Source of the DNA: CAYMCV01 sp964389005 | Lineage (GTDB): Bacteria > Bacillota > Clostridia > Lachnospirales > Lachnospiraceae | Assembly (NCBI GenBank): GCA_964389005.1 | Contig: CAYMCV010000019.1 | Coordinates: 1 to 28,380, forward strand | Direction of reading: 5' to 3' | DNA length: 28,380 nt | Shown: in pieces, positions 17,183-24,778 of the stretch | Layout of the letters: each line of letters starts with the position of its first letter | Numbering within the stretch: the first letter of the stretch is position 1 | Position numbers and translations under genes: made by a program | Notes under the pieces: generated by a model | Told to the model about the DNA's origin: nothing | Seen by the model: only the letters and a program-made list of their open reading frames with translations | Databases searched by the model: none

Positions 17183-17449
17183 TCAGTCTTCCTCAATGAT
17201 GTGAATTTCCAAATAATCGAAAGTAATCGGTTCTATAAAACTATCCTGCGAAAAGCGCGCTTTGGCGTGCTTTTTAAATTGCGCGGTCGTACTGTCAAGC
17301 CAAATTGGCTGTGATAAGTCAAATTTGTTGCAAATCTCCGTAAGAGCGTGAAAAACTTTGTGTGTTCTGGTATCGTCGCTGTCATCGACAATCACAATAT
17401 CTTTAATTAAATGGTTGTCCTCCATTATTTTTCCCCACAAACGAAACAT
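17183..17449 (-). CDS. Small acidic protein, unknown function
   Basis: An 88-residue acidic protein rich in Asp and His-Ile stretches: IVIVDDSDDTRTHKVFHALTEIC and FDYLEIHIIEED at the end. No motif for a known function. I recall similar short proteins in Lachnospiraceae genomes but cannot name a family. The ATG has GGGAGG six bases upstream; a later ATG (17425) has a weaker site. It has its own promoter and a palindrome over the -10, so expression looks regulated. It meets spoVT tail to tail with zero gap. Confidence 0.82.
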   Translation of the reverse strand: MFRLWGKIMEDNHLIKDIVIVDDSDDTRTHKVFHALTEICNKFDLSQPIWLDSTTAQFKKHAKARFSQDSFIEPITFDYLEIHIIEED

Positions 17450-17483
17450 GGAACGCCTCCCGGTATCTGTGAAATTTTGTAAT

Positions 17484-17528
17484 CAATGGTTACACACCAT
17501 TGTATGACGTTGCGGGTTACGTTGTCAA
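17484..17528 (-). promoter_or_regulatory. Promoter and candidate operator of the small acidic protein
   Basis: On the minus strand TTGACA (17523-17528), an 18-bp spacer and TACAAT (17499-17504). CAATGGT (17484-17490) and ACCATTG (17496-17502) make a 7-bp inverted repeat with a 5-bp gap that covers part of the -10 and the transcription start, a classic repressor position. Confidence 0.7.
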
Positions 17529-17719
17529 TCGCTGTATCGGAGTTAATTTTTAGATGATTGGTAAGAAACAAAGCGCATAATGATTGCATTTACAGCATAG
17601 ATATTGAGGTGGTGAGTAAAGATGCAACAACACCTTGTACAAGATGTGCTATTTGACTAAAAATGAACGGATTTTAAGTTTTTTTTATGAAAAATGCACA
17701 TTTTTGGCTAAAAATATGA

Positions 17720-17912
17720 TATACTGTAAACGGTGGTTGAGTCTGCGGGGGCGACAGATTCAAACCATGAGAAGGTTGTTTTAAGTTCTTTGGGAGAAGG
17801 TCATAAATCAGGGTTCGTATGACGAAACGAAGGCATGAACTTAAACCCGGTTGAATGGTTGATTGGCCATTGCAAACCGGCATATTACGTTGATAGGAAT
17901 GGAGAATACAGC
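17720..17912 (+). ncRNA. Structured leader of the alarmone synthetase gene (unclassified)
   Basis: After a -10 box TATACT (17720-17725) the leader of about 180 nt can form three stems: GGTTGAGTCTG with CAGATTCAAACC (17735-17766), TTTAAGTTC with GAACTTAAA (17780-17788 and 17837-17845), and CCGGTT...AACCGG with inner ATGG/CCAT (17847-17880). No T run follows any of them. It matches no riboswitch class I can recognise. The stretch 17530-17719 upstream holds a palindrome AAAAATGCACATTTTT (17690-17705) and a 12-codon ORF with a GAGGTGGTGAG ribosome-like site (17622-17660) but nothing I can name. Confidence 0.45.
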
Positions 17913-18554
17913 ATGGAGAGTTCTACTGTCAGAAACGGAGATGTGGATAGCTGGAAAGAGGTTATTCTGATTTACAGCTCCGCATTGAAGGAGGTAGGAA
18001 CGAAACTTGAAATTCTGAATGATGAATTTCAGCATGTTCACAGCTATAATCCGATTGAACATATTAAATCACGTATCAAGACGTCGGAAAGTATTGTTAA
18101 GAAGTTACGTCGTTACGGATATGAGTCCACAATCGAGAATATGGTGGAATATGTGAATGATATCGCAGGAGTTCGAGTGATTTGTTCTTTTACTTCCGAT
18201 ATTTATGAAATTGCCGATATGATTGCGAAACAAAGCGACATTGAGGTGATTTCCATTAAAGATTACATCAAGAATCCGAAACCGAGCGGTTATCGCAGTT
18301 ATCATATGCTGATTTCGGTTCCCATCTTTTTATCCGACCGTATTGTGGACGCAAAGGTTGAAATTCAGATTCGCACGGTCGCAATGGATTTCTGGGCGAC
18401 GCTGGAGCATAAGATTTATTATAAGTTTGAGGGCAACGCACCGAAGCATATTCAAGAGGAATTGGTGGAATGTGCTCGAATGGCATCAGACTTGGACATC
18501 CGGATGTTGGCGCTGAATGACGAGGTACGAAGACTGGAGAGAACGGAGGCGTAG
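17913..18554 (+). CDS. Small alarmone synthetase, RelQ-like (p)ppGpp synthetase
   Basis: A 213-residue single-domain RelA/SpoT synthetase, the same size as Bacillus RelQ (YjbM). Motifs: SRIKTSESIVKKL, DIAGVRVICSF, KDYIKNPKPSGYRSYHM (pyrophosphate transfer and GTP binding region) and VEIQIRTVAMDFWATLEHKIYYK. There is no hydrolase domain, so it can only make (p)ppGpp from ATP and GTP/GDP. The ATG at 17913 has GGAGA upstream and gives the family length; an in-frame ATG at 17835 would add 26 residues unlike the family. A RelQ rather than RelP identity is suggested by length only. Followed by a terminator at 18635. Confidence 0.92.
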   Translation: MESSTVRNGDVDSWKEVILIYSSALKEVGTKLEILNDEFQHVHSYNPIEHIKSRIKTSESIVKKLRRYGYESTIENMVEYVNDIAGVRVICSFTSDIYEIADMIAKQSDIEVISIKDYIKNPKPSGYRSYHMLISVPIFLSDRIVDAKVEIQIRTVAMDFWATLEHKIYYKFEGNAPKHIQEELVECARMASDLDIRMLALNDEVRRLERTEA

Positions 18555-18634
18555 ACATTCACGTTGGATTACCTCGGCAAGTGGTGTTGGGGTAAGTTTC
18601 GTGTTTACATTGGTTTTTAGGTAAAAGGGATAAT

Positions 18635-18678
18635 AAAAGACGGTAGGGTTTGCTTACGAGCGCATCTTACCGTCTTTT
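18635..18678 (+). terminator. Bidirectional-looking terminator after the alarmone synthetase gene
   Basis: AAAAGACGGTA (18635-18645) pairs with TACCGTCTTTT (18668-18678), an 11-bp stem with a 22-nt loop. The flanking A and T runs allow function on either strand. Confidence 0.85.
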
Positions 18679-18728
18679 GTGAGCGCGATTTGAATTTGCA
18701 AGTTTTTTACCCCCTAAAAATGAGGAGA

Positions 18729-18750
18729 GCCTCGGCACTTCTGCCGAGGC
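18729..18750. repeat. Perfect 9-bp hairpin with CTTC loop
   Basis: GCCTCGGCA (18729-18737), loop CTTC, TGCCGAGGC (18742-18750). It has no T run on the plus strand; on the minus strand only a short T stretch follows. It may be a second, weak terminator or a leftover repeat. The rest of 18679-18900 is AT-rich without an ORF. Confidence 0.7.
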
Positions 18751-18812
18751 AATTATGAAAAAACTGTTGTTATCTTGTCACTTTTATGCTGATTAAAGAA
18801 TAACAATCAAAT

Positions 18813-18834
18813 ATGAACGTAAAATGAACATAAA
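18813..18834. promoter_or_regulatory. 11-bp tandem repeat, possible OmpR/PhoB-type binding site
   Basis: ATGAACGTAAA followed directly by ATGAACATAAA, two copies with one difference. Direct repeats with an 11-bp period are how PhoB/OmpR-class regulators bind. It lies about 70 bp upstream of the -35 of the next promoter. Speculative. Confidence 0.35.
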
Positions 18835-18900
18835 GCAAAAAGAATGTAACAATTCGCTCAAGTTTTCCTATAATTCGCTTTTATTTCGCGTAGTTTTCTG

Positions 18901-18929
18901 TTGTAAAAGGTTAAAAAAAATGATAGAAT
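18901..18929 (+). promoter_or_regulatory. Promoter of the heptad-repeat protein gene
   Basis: TTGTAA, 17-bp spacer, TAGAAT. A second possible -10 (TATAAT) lies further upstream, within CTATAATTCGC. The leader is about 70 nt. Confidence 0.65.
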
Positions 18930-19005
18930 ATAGCGAAAGAACGTATGCTTTCAGAAAACAATGACGGCTGTACGACTGAAATGCATTTTAGTTGGAGGAG
19001 AAGTA

Positions 19006-20217
19006 ATGGACAATTTCATGGATAAACTGGCGCAGAAGTTCAATGCACAGGAAATTATCAAAGCGAACGCACAGGCAGAGGCTTCCGAAATGCAGAAGTT
19101 GCAGGAACAGGTTGCGGCATATGAGAGTATTCTGCAGGATATGCGTAAGTTGAACTATAAGAATTCGGAGTTGACAGACAAGATTTATGCTTTGGTCGAT
19201 GAGAGTATCAGTAAAGTTCAGGGAATACAGCCCGGCGAAGGCGGTGATTCCGTTGAAGTTGCGGCAAATATCTCCGCCAATCTTTCGGATGCGATCATGA
19301 TTGCGGTGGACGAAGCTCTGAGTAATCTTGACAGTGCATTCGGGACTGCATTGAATGAGTCTGTAAGCGGTGCATTATTGGTACCGATGGATGAGATGAA
19401 ACAGTCTTCATTGGAAGTCAGCGGTTCGGTTGCAGCTGTTAGACAGGTTGTTGACGAAGTGAAGAATTCCGCAAGCGAGGTTTATTCTTCCGCGGCAGAC
19501 ATTCGCTATTCATCGGATTTAATCAGGACTTCGGCCGATGATGTATCTGCATCTGCATCGGATGTACGTTCTTCTGCAGAAGAGGTGAAAGTTTATGCGG
19601 AAGAAGTCAGAGTGTCCGCAGAAGAAGTGAAGGAGTCAATGGAGTCCGTGAAATCTACGGTGCGCGGTGTCATGCTTTCCACGGAAGATGTGAAGAATTC
19701 CACGGAAGAAATCAAGACAACGACGGAAGATCTCAAAGTTTCCACGGAGGATTTAAAAACGTCGGTGAAGACGGCGGTTGATAACGCATTACTTGCGATT
19801 CGCAGAGAGAACAGAGAGATTGCGGATCATTTGGAATATATTCGTACAGCGGTTGATACGAGCAAACAACCTTCTCCCGAGGAAGAACTGCTGAAGGAAG
19901 AAGAGGAGCAGAAGCGTATTCAGGAGGAGAATGCACGTGAAGAAGCGCGTACCGCCAAGGAAGAGGAAGCGCGTAGGCACATGGAGGATTTGTTCAAGCA
20001 ATCGGATGACTTCGTACATAAAGAGAACGTCAAAGTATATCGGAATGTTCAGGCGGTGGTTGTGGATGAGTTTAAGAGCCAGACTGATGGATTAACGAAG
20101 CATAACCGAGAATTGTACAGTCAGTTGAAGTCAACGAAGACAACTGTCATAATTGCCATTGTATTAGGCGCAATCAATATTGCGATTTCGGTATTGCATG
20201 TATTGAATATACTATAG
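19006..20217 (+). CDS. Membrane-anchored protein with 18 consecutive heptad repeats
   Basis: A 403-residue protein I do not recognise. Residues 134-259 are 18 uninterrupted heptads of the form S-(A/T/V)-E-(E/D)-(V/I/L)-(K/R)-x, with small residues at one core position and V/I/L at the other, so a long parallel coiled coil is almost certain. It is preceded by a helical N-terminus (about 1-72), then a Gly-rich break and a region of small residues, and followed by a highly charged Glu/Arg/Lys helix (about 290-340) and one C-terminal membrane helix (about 379-403). There is no signal peptide, so it is a tail-anchored protein with the coil in the cytoplasm. No HAMP or signalling motif is visible. 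Start after GGAGGAG; a longer in-frame version from 18961 lacks a ribosome site. Confidence 0.88.
   Translation: MDNFMDKLAQKFNAQEIIKANAQAEASEMQKLQEQVAAYESILQDMRKLNYKNSELTDKIYALVDESISKVQGIQPGEGGDSVEVAANISANLSDAIMIAVDEALSNLDSAFGTALNESVSGALLVPMDEMKQSSLEVSGSVAAVRQVVDEVKNSASEVYSSAADIRYSSDLIRTSADDVSASASDVRSSAEEVKVYAEEVRVSAEEVKESMESVKSTVRGVMLSTEDVKNSTEEIKTTTEDLKVSTEDLKTSVKTAVDNALLAIRRENREIADHLEYIRTAVDTSKQPSPEEELLKEEEEQKRIQEENAREEARTAKEEEARRHMEDLFKQSDDFVHKENVKVYRNVQAVVVDEFKSQTDGLTKHNRELYSQLKSTKTTVIIAIVLGAINIAISVLHVLNIL
19405..19782 (+). repeat. Heptad-encoding repeat tract
   Basis: Eighteen 21-bp units encode the heptads of the preceding gene, the clearest at 19678-19761 (repeated TCCACGGAAGAT-like units). 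The units are diverged in DNA but strict in length, with no gained or lost codon. Confidence 0.8.
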
Positions 20218-20239
20218 AATTCTTTTTTCAACTTTCCGA

Positions 20240-20272
20240 CAAAACTCCCGACATTTATTGCCGGGAGTTTTG
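20240..20272. terminator. Bidirectional terminator between convergent genes
   Basis: CAAAACTCCCG (20240-20250) and CGGGAGTTTTG (20262-20272), an 11-bp stem with an 11-nt loop and T runs on both sides. It can end both the heptad protein transcript and the polymerase transcript. Confidence 0.92.
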
Positions 20273-20281
20273 TTGTGTTCA

Positions 20282-21496
20282 TTATTTTAAGAAGGTACCT
20301 CTTGTGACGGCATCTTTGCCATATTTTTTGCGTATGCGATCCATTGCTTCATCGACTTGTTTTTGCTTCTTTTGCTTTTCGTGTTGTGTATTGGCACATT
20401 CAGTGTAGTCAAATATCGACAATTGTCGCGGCGCATCATCCGGTATGAGGCGCGTGGCACGAATACCCAAGAGACGAATCGGCATATGATTCCACGTTTC
20501 TTGAAAAAGTTGGACCGCAATTTGGTAGAGACCGTCAGAGGAGGCGACGGGAGCGTCGAGTACCGTCTGATGCGATACGCTTTGAAACGTGCTGTACTTA
20601 ATTTCAACAGAGACATTGCCGGCGGACACTTTTTCTGCACGAAGTCGTGCAGAGACTTTTTCAGATAAGTGAAGGAATACTTTGGCGGCTTCTTCATATG
20701 TGGTAAGATCTGCCCGAAGCGTGGTGGAGTTGCCGATTCCTTTCACTTTTTCCGGCATGCAGACGACTTCGGAATCATCGATACCGTTAGCGAATTCCCA
20801 TAAGATTTTGCCGTGACTTTTTAGATGCTGCTTGATGATCTCGAGGTCTGCATTGGCAAGGTCGCCGATGGTCAAGAGTTCCAAATTGCGTAACGTTTCC
20901 ACAGCGGAGTGACCGCACATATAGAGTGCGGAGACCGGAAGTTGCCACATTTTATCCTGAATCTCCGACTGAAACAGTGTGTGGACGCGGTTGGGCTTCT
21001 TGAAGTCCGAGGCCATCTTGGCAAGGACTTTTTTATCGGAGATGCCGATATTGACGGTAAAACCGAATCGATGTAAGACTTCGTCACGAATACGCTCGGC
21101 GGCCGTAACGGGAGATTCGTAATCGTTTGCGACAAAGCCGTAATCCATATAGCACTCGTCAATACTCGCCTGCTCAATCAGCGGACAAATATCGGCAAGA
21201 TATTCCATCAATGCCTGACTCTGTTTTTGATAAAAATCAAATTCCGGTGAAACGATAATCAGTTGTGGGCATTTTTTTAGCGCATTTACAATCGGTTCGC
21301 CGGTTACGATACGGAAGGCTTTGGCCGGAACTGATTTGGCGAGGATAATGCCGTGGCGTGTGGAGCTGTCGCCGCCGACCGCTGACGGAACGGTGCGAAG
21401 ATCCGTTGTTTCTCCGCGCTGCAAGTGTGCAAGCGCCGACCAACTTAAAAAAGCCGAATTCACATCAATATGAAAAAACAGTCGATTACGTTCCAT
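20282..21496 (-). CDS. dinB: Y-family DNA polymerase (DNA polymerase IV-like)
   Basis: A 404-residue translesion polymerase. Catalytic acids are D11 (FHIDVNSAF) and D113/E114 (QASIDECYMDY). NIGISDKKVLAKMASDFKKPN is the fingers/palm motif of the family, followed by helix-hairpin-helix and little-finger regions. QLSIFDY near 360 looks like a beta-clamp binding motif. It copies past damaged bases with low fidelity. The start has GGGAGG at good spacing; a -10 (TATACT) lies on the minus strand at 21519-21524. No LexA box was recognised there, so SOS control is unproved. Confidence 0.92.
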   Translation of the reverse strand: MERNRLFFHIDVNSAFLSWSALAHLQRGETTDLRTVPSAVGGDSSTRHGIILAKSVPAKAFRIVTGEPIVNALKKCPQLIIVSPEFDFYQKQSQALMEYLADICPLIEQASIDECYMDYGFVANDYESPVTAAERIRDEVLHRFGFTVNIGISDKKVLAKMASDFKKPNRVHTLFQSEIQDKMWQLPVSALYMCGHSAVETLRNLELLTIGDLANADLEIIKQHLKSHGKILWEFANGIDDSEVVCMPEKVKGIGNSTTLRADLTTYEEAAKVFLHLSEKVSARLRAEKVSAGNVSVEIKYSTFQSVSHQTVLDAPVASSDGLYQIAVQLFQETWNHMPIRLLGIRATRLIPDDAPRQLSIFDYTECANTQHEKQKKQKQVDEAMDRIRKKYGKDAVTRGTFLK

Positions 21497-21568
21497 GGCG
21501 ATCCTCCCTTCGACTTACAGTATATCACAAAAACGGTGCTTGCGGCTTCCGGTTTCAAAATGAAACAG

Positions 21569-21615
21569 TTGCCCCGTCCCCATGTACCAATTTTTGTAAC
21601 ATGGGGACGGGGCAA
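21569..21615. repeat. 17-bp perfect inverted repeat, GC-rich, REP-like
   Basis: TTGCCCCGTCCCCATGT (21569-21585) and its exact complement (21599-21615) with a 13-nt AT-rich loop. It lies between divergent genes, just upstream of the M23 gene. The GC-rich ATGGGGACGGGGC arms resemble repeats I remember as dispersed in Firmicute genomes, some linked to Y1 (REP-associated) transposases. No transposase is in the window. Confidence 0.6.
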
Positions 21616-21683
21616 TTGTACTGCTTTACAACGGACGAATTTGCTGATAAAATGGGATAGGAAAATGAGAGGCATAGATAAAA

Positions 21684-23258
21684 ATGAAACATTTAACTAT
21701 ATATTACAAACAAATTAGACTGGCATGGATTGAAGTTTCTGCAATTGCATTTACAATCGCAGCATTCTTTTTGCCCAGTTATACGCCATATGAGAATACA
21801 GGGGACAACCAGTTCGATATGTATGTAAACGGTACATGGGTCGGATTGGTGGACGATAAGTCAATTGTTGAAGAAGATATCCTTCGCGCCAGACGTGAAC
21901 TTGCGGCTGATGCAGAGGGACTTCTTTTGGTGAATGATTTGGAAGTTACTTACGAAGGAAAAGAAGCTCTTTGGGGTGAAGTGGATTCGGATGAAACCGT
22001 GTATGAGAATGTGAAGAACGTGATTTTGTCCAATGTAAAAAGTACCTTACAAAAGGCCTATACCGTCAAAGTAAATTCACAGACCGTGAATTTATCGACC
22101 GCAGAGGATGTGGAACGACTGTTTGGACAAACCATTGCGCAGTATGATCCTGAAGGCAAATATGTGTTGCATATGGCTTTGGATCCGGAACGAGAATTGA
22201 ATGTTTTTACGGCTCAAATTGCCCCGAAGGAAGAAGCAGTCGAAGAAGTATTATGTATGTCGGCGGGAATTGCATCGGCATATTATGATGTGGAGAATAC
22301 GCCGATTGAATCTGCCAATAAGGATTTTGACGATTATGAACTTGGACTGATGGATGTACGACTTTCCGAAGATGTGGAAGTGGTTGAGGCGTATCTCATT
22401 GCAGAAGATGTGATGAGCGTTGAGGAAGCGGCAAATCTTTTAACAGAAGAACAGGAGATACAGCAAATTTATGAAGTACAGAGCGGCGATACGCTTTCCG
22501 AAATTTCCATCAATGTGGGAATTCCGATGGATACCATTGTGGAGATGAACCATCAACTACTTGATGATGTCAATTCGACACTTCACGTGAAGGATCAATT
22601 GATTATTACGGTTCCGATGCCAGAAATATCGGTTATTTGGACAGAACAAAAGCATTATGAAGAAGGCTACGAAGCAGAGATTATTTATGTGCCGAATGAT
22701 GATTGGTATACGACGCAGAAGGTAACGTTACAGGAGCCTTCCGCAGGTTATCGTGAAGTTATTGCCGACATTACGTACCGAAACGAGGAAGAAATCGGAC
22801 GTGAAATTGTGAAAGAAGAAGTCGTCATGGAAGCGATTCCGAAAATCGTTGAGCGAGGTACCAAGATACCGCCGACCTATGTGAAACCGATTTCAGGCGG
22901 ACGTTTCACTTCGGCATTTGGTAAGAGAAAGGCACCCAAAGCAGGCGCATCGACCTATCACAAGGGTGTTGACTGGGCGACAGCCGTTGGCACGCCTGTT
23001 GTGGCTTCATCGGGTGGTACGGTAGCAAAAGCAGGCTGGGGAAGCGGTTACGGATACGTTGTTTACATCAATCATCCGGATGGACGTCAGACCAGATACG
23101 GCCACTTAAGTAAGATTTATGTTTCTGCGGGGCAGACGGTATCACAAGGTGATAAGATTGCCTTAAGCGGTAACTCCGGCGTCAGCACAGGACCGCATAT
23201 TCATTTTGAAATACTGATTAACGGGAAGCAGGTAAATCCGCTGGAATACTTGAATTGA
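21684..23258 (+). CDS. Cell-wall peptidase with LysM, G5 and M23 domains
   Basis: A 524-residue surface protein. An N-terminal hydrophobic segment (about 14-31) acts as signal or anchor. A spacer region of about 230 residues is followed by LysM (about 263-310, VQSGDTLSEIS), a G5-like domain (about 315-395, VTLQEPSAGYREVIADITYRN) and the M23 peptidase domain (about 410-524). Zinc and catalytic residues are visible: H426 and D430 in HKGVD, HLS, and HIHFE. M23 enzymes cut peptidoglycan cross-bridges or stems; LysM and G5 bind wall sugars. Exact cut and partners are unknown. No good ribosome site is close to the ATG (GAGAGG, 12 bp away), so the start is less certain than the identity. Confidence 0.9.
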   Translation: MKHLTIYYKQIRLAWIEVSAIAFTIAAFFLPSYTPYENTGDNQFDMYVNGTWVGLVDDKSIVEEDILRARRELAADAEGLLLVNDLEVTYEGKEALWGEVDSDETVYENVKNVILSNVKSTLQKAYTVKVNSQTVNLSTAEDVERLFGQTIAQYDPEGKYVLHMALDPERELNVFTAQIAPKEEAVEEVLCMSAGIASAYYDVENTPIESANKDFDDYELGLMDVRLSEDVEVVEAYLIAEDVMSVEEAANLLTEEQEIQQIYEVQSGDTLSEISINVGIPMDTIVEMNHQLLDDVNSTLHVKDQLIITVPMPEISVIWTEQKHYEEGYEAEIIYVPNDDWYTTQKVTLQEPSAGYREVIADITYRNEEEIGREIVKEEVVMEAIPKIVERGTKIPPTYVKPISGGRFTSAFGKRKAPKAGASTYHKGVDWATAVGTPVVASSGGTVAKAGWGSGYGYVVYINHPDGRQTRYGHLSKIYVSAGQTVSQGDKIALSGNSGVSTGPHIHFEILINGKQVNPLEYLN

Positions 23259-23338
23259 CAGGCACCGTTTGATGTTGAATTTCGTATATTATCCGGGGGC
23301 GTTTACAAAAAGGATAAGCAGTGTGTGTTAAAAATTGG

Positions 23339-23367
23339 TTTACATTCAGGGGCTACTGGTATATAAT
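23339..23367 (+). promoter_or_regulatory. Promoter of murA
   Basis: TTTACA, 17-bp spacer, perfect TATAAT. The leader to the ATG is about 50 nt. Confidence 0.85.
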
Positions 23368-23424
23368 ACAGTAAGCATTATTTGGGTTTTTTATCTTATG
23401 AATCCAAAAACATAGAGGTGTATT

Positions 23425-24717
23425 ATGGAACAGTACGCGATTAGAGGCGGGATACCGCTAGTCGGAGAGGTTGAGATAGGTGGAGCCAAGAATGCGGCAC
23501 TGGCAATTTTGGCGGCATCTGTTATGACGGATGAGACGGTTTCGATTGAGAATGTACCTGATGTTCGTGACACGAATGTATTGATGCAGGCAATGGAGAG
23601 CATCGGTGTCATGATTCAGCGGACAGAGCGTCACACAGTCAAGATTAATGGTTCACAAATCCACACACTGTCAATTGAAGATGATTACATTAAGAAGATA
23701 CGTGCCTCCTATTACTTATTGGGTGCGTTACTTGGTAAATACAAAAAAGCAGAGGTACCGCTTCCGGGCGGCTGCAACATTGGTACACGCGGTATTGATC
23801 AGCATATGAAGGGATTTCGTGCTTTGGGTGCGAAAGTTCGTGTGGAACATGGATATATCATTGCGGAAGCAGAGCGCTTGAAAGGAAATCATATATTTAT
23901 GGATGTGGTTTCGGTTGGCGCAACCATCAACGTCATGCTTGCAGCAACGATGGCAGAAGGCAAGACCACCATTGAGAATGCAGCGAAAGAACCGCATGTT
24001 GTAGATTTGGCGAACTTTTTGAATAGTATGGGCGCAAGTATTCGTGGCGCAGGTACAGACGTAATTAGAATATCGGGCGTACCGAAATTACACAAAACAG
24101 AATATGTAATTATTCCGGATCAGATTGAAGCAGGAACTTTTATGATGGCGGCAGCGGCAACACGTGGAGATGTAACCGTGAAGAACGTGATTCCGAAGCA
24201 CTTGGAGTGCATCTCAGCCAAGCTCATGGAGATCGGTTGCGAAGTGGAAGAATCCGATGATGCGGTTCGTGTTGTTGCAGCGAAGCGTTTGAGCAGTACA
24301 CAGATTAAGACGATGCCTTATCCGGGCTTTCCGACAGATATGCAGCCACAGATTACGGTTACACTTGGACTTTCTGAGGGAACCAGTATTGTGACGGAAA
24401 ATATCTTTGAGAATCGTTTCAAGTACGTGGATGAGTTGATGCGTATGGGCGCCGACATTAAAGTGGAAGGCAACACGGCGATTGCAGATGGCGTTGACAA
24501 GTATACAGGTGCCAGCCTAACAGCTCCGGATTTGCGTGCGGGAGCGGCATTGGTGCTCGCCGGGCTTGCGGCAGAGGGAATTACGACAATTGACGATATT
24601 AAGTACGTGGAGCGCGGATATGAAGATTTTGATGCAAAACTTCGGAACTTAGGGGCGCAAATCGAGAAGGTTTCCACGGAGAAAGAATTGCAGAAGTTCA
24701 GATTGAAGATTGGCTAA
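23425..24717 (+). CDS. murA: UDP-N-acetylglucosamine 1-carboxyvinyltransferase
   Basis: A 430-residue enzyme for the first committed step of peptidoglycan synthesis: transfer of enolpyruvate from PEP to UDP-GlcNAc. GGAKNAAL with K22 binds substrate, PLPGGCNIG carries the active-site C117, and the second half repeats the inside-out barrel fold. The cysteine is the residue alkylated by fosfomycin, so the enzyme should be sensitive in vitro. Firmicutes often carry two copies (murAA and murAB); which one this is cannot be told. It has its own promoter and terminator and is preceded by another wall gene. Start after GAGG. Confidence 0.95.
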   Translation: MEQYAIRGGIPLVGEVEIGGAKNAALAILAASVMTDETVSIENVPDVRDTNVLMQAMESIGVMIQRTERHTVKINGSQIHTLSIEDDYIKKIRASYYLLGALLGKYKKAEVPLPGGCNIGTRGIDQHMKGFRALGAKVRVEHGYIIAEAERLKGNHIFMDVVSVGATINVMLAATMAEGKTTIENAAKEPHVVDLANFLNSMGASIRGAGTDVIRISGVPKLHKTEYVIIPDQIEAGTFMMAAAATRGDVTVKNVIPKHLECISAKLMEIGCEVEESDDAVRVVAAKRLSSTQIKTMPYPGFPTDMQPQITVTLGLSEGTSIVTENIFENRFKYVDELMRMGADIKVEGNTAIADGVDKYTGASLTAPDLRAGAALVLAGLAAEGITTIDDIKYVERGYEDFDAKLRNLGAQIEKVSTEKELQKFRLKIG

Positions 24718-24721
24718 AATG

Positions 24722-24745
24722 AAAAGGGGCTATACAGCCCCTTTT
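24722..24745. terminator. Terminator between murA and the convergent HD-GYP gene
   Basis: AAAAGGGGCT (24722-24731) and AGCCCCTTTT (24736-24745), a 10-bp stem with ATAC loop, T-rich on both sides and so usable from both directions. Confidence 0.9.
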
Positions 24746-24778
24746 ATATTTGAAAAATAGTCTGTTATATAGATACAC

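Noticed and set aside
17622..17660. 12-codon ORF after GAGGTGGTGAG upstream of the alarmone synthetase
   Set aside because: The ribosome-like site is good, but the peptide is tiny, has no clear promoter, and no regulatory codon run; kept only as a remark in the leader entry.
17726..17912. ykkC/ppGpp-type riboswitch in the alarmone synthetase leader
   Set aside because: The conserved ykkC core motifs I know are not found; structure is present but the class is unassigned.
21497..21560. LexA/SOS box before the Y-family polymerase
   Set aside because: No GAAC-N4-GTTC-type palindrome is present in the short upstream region.
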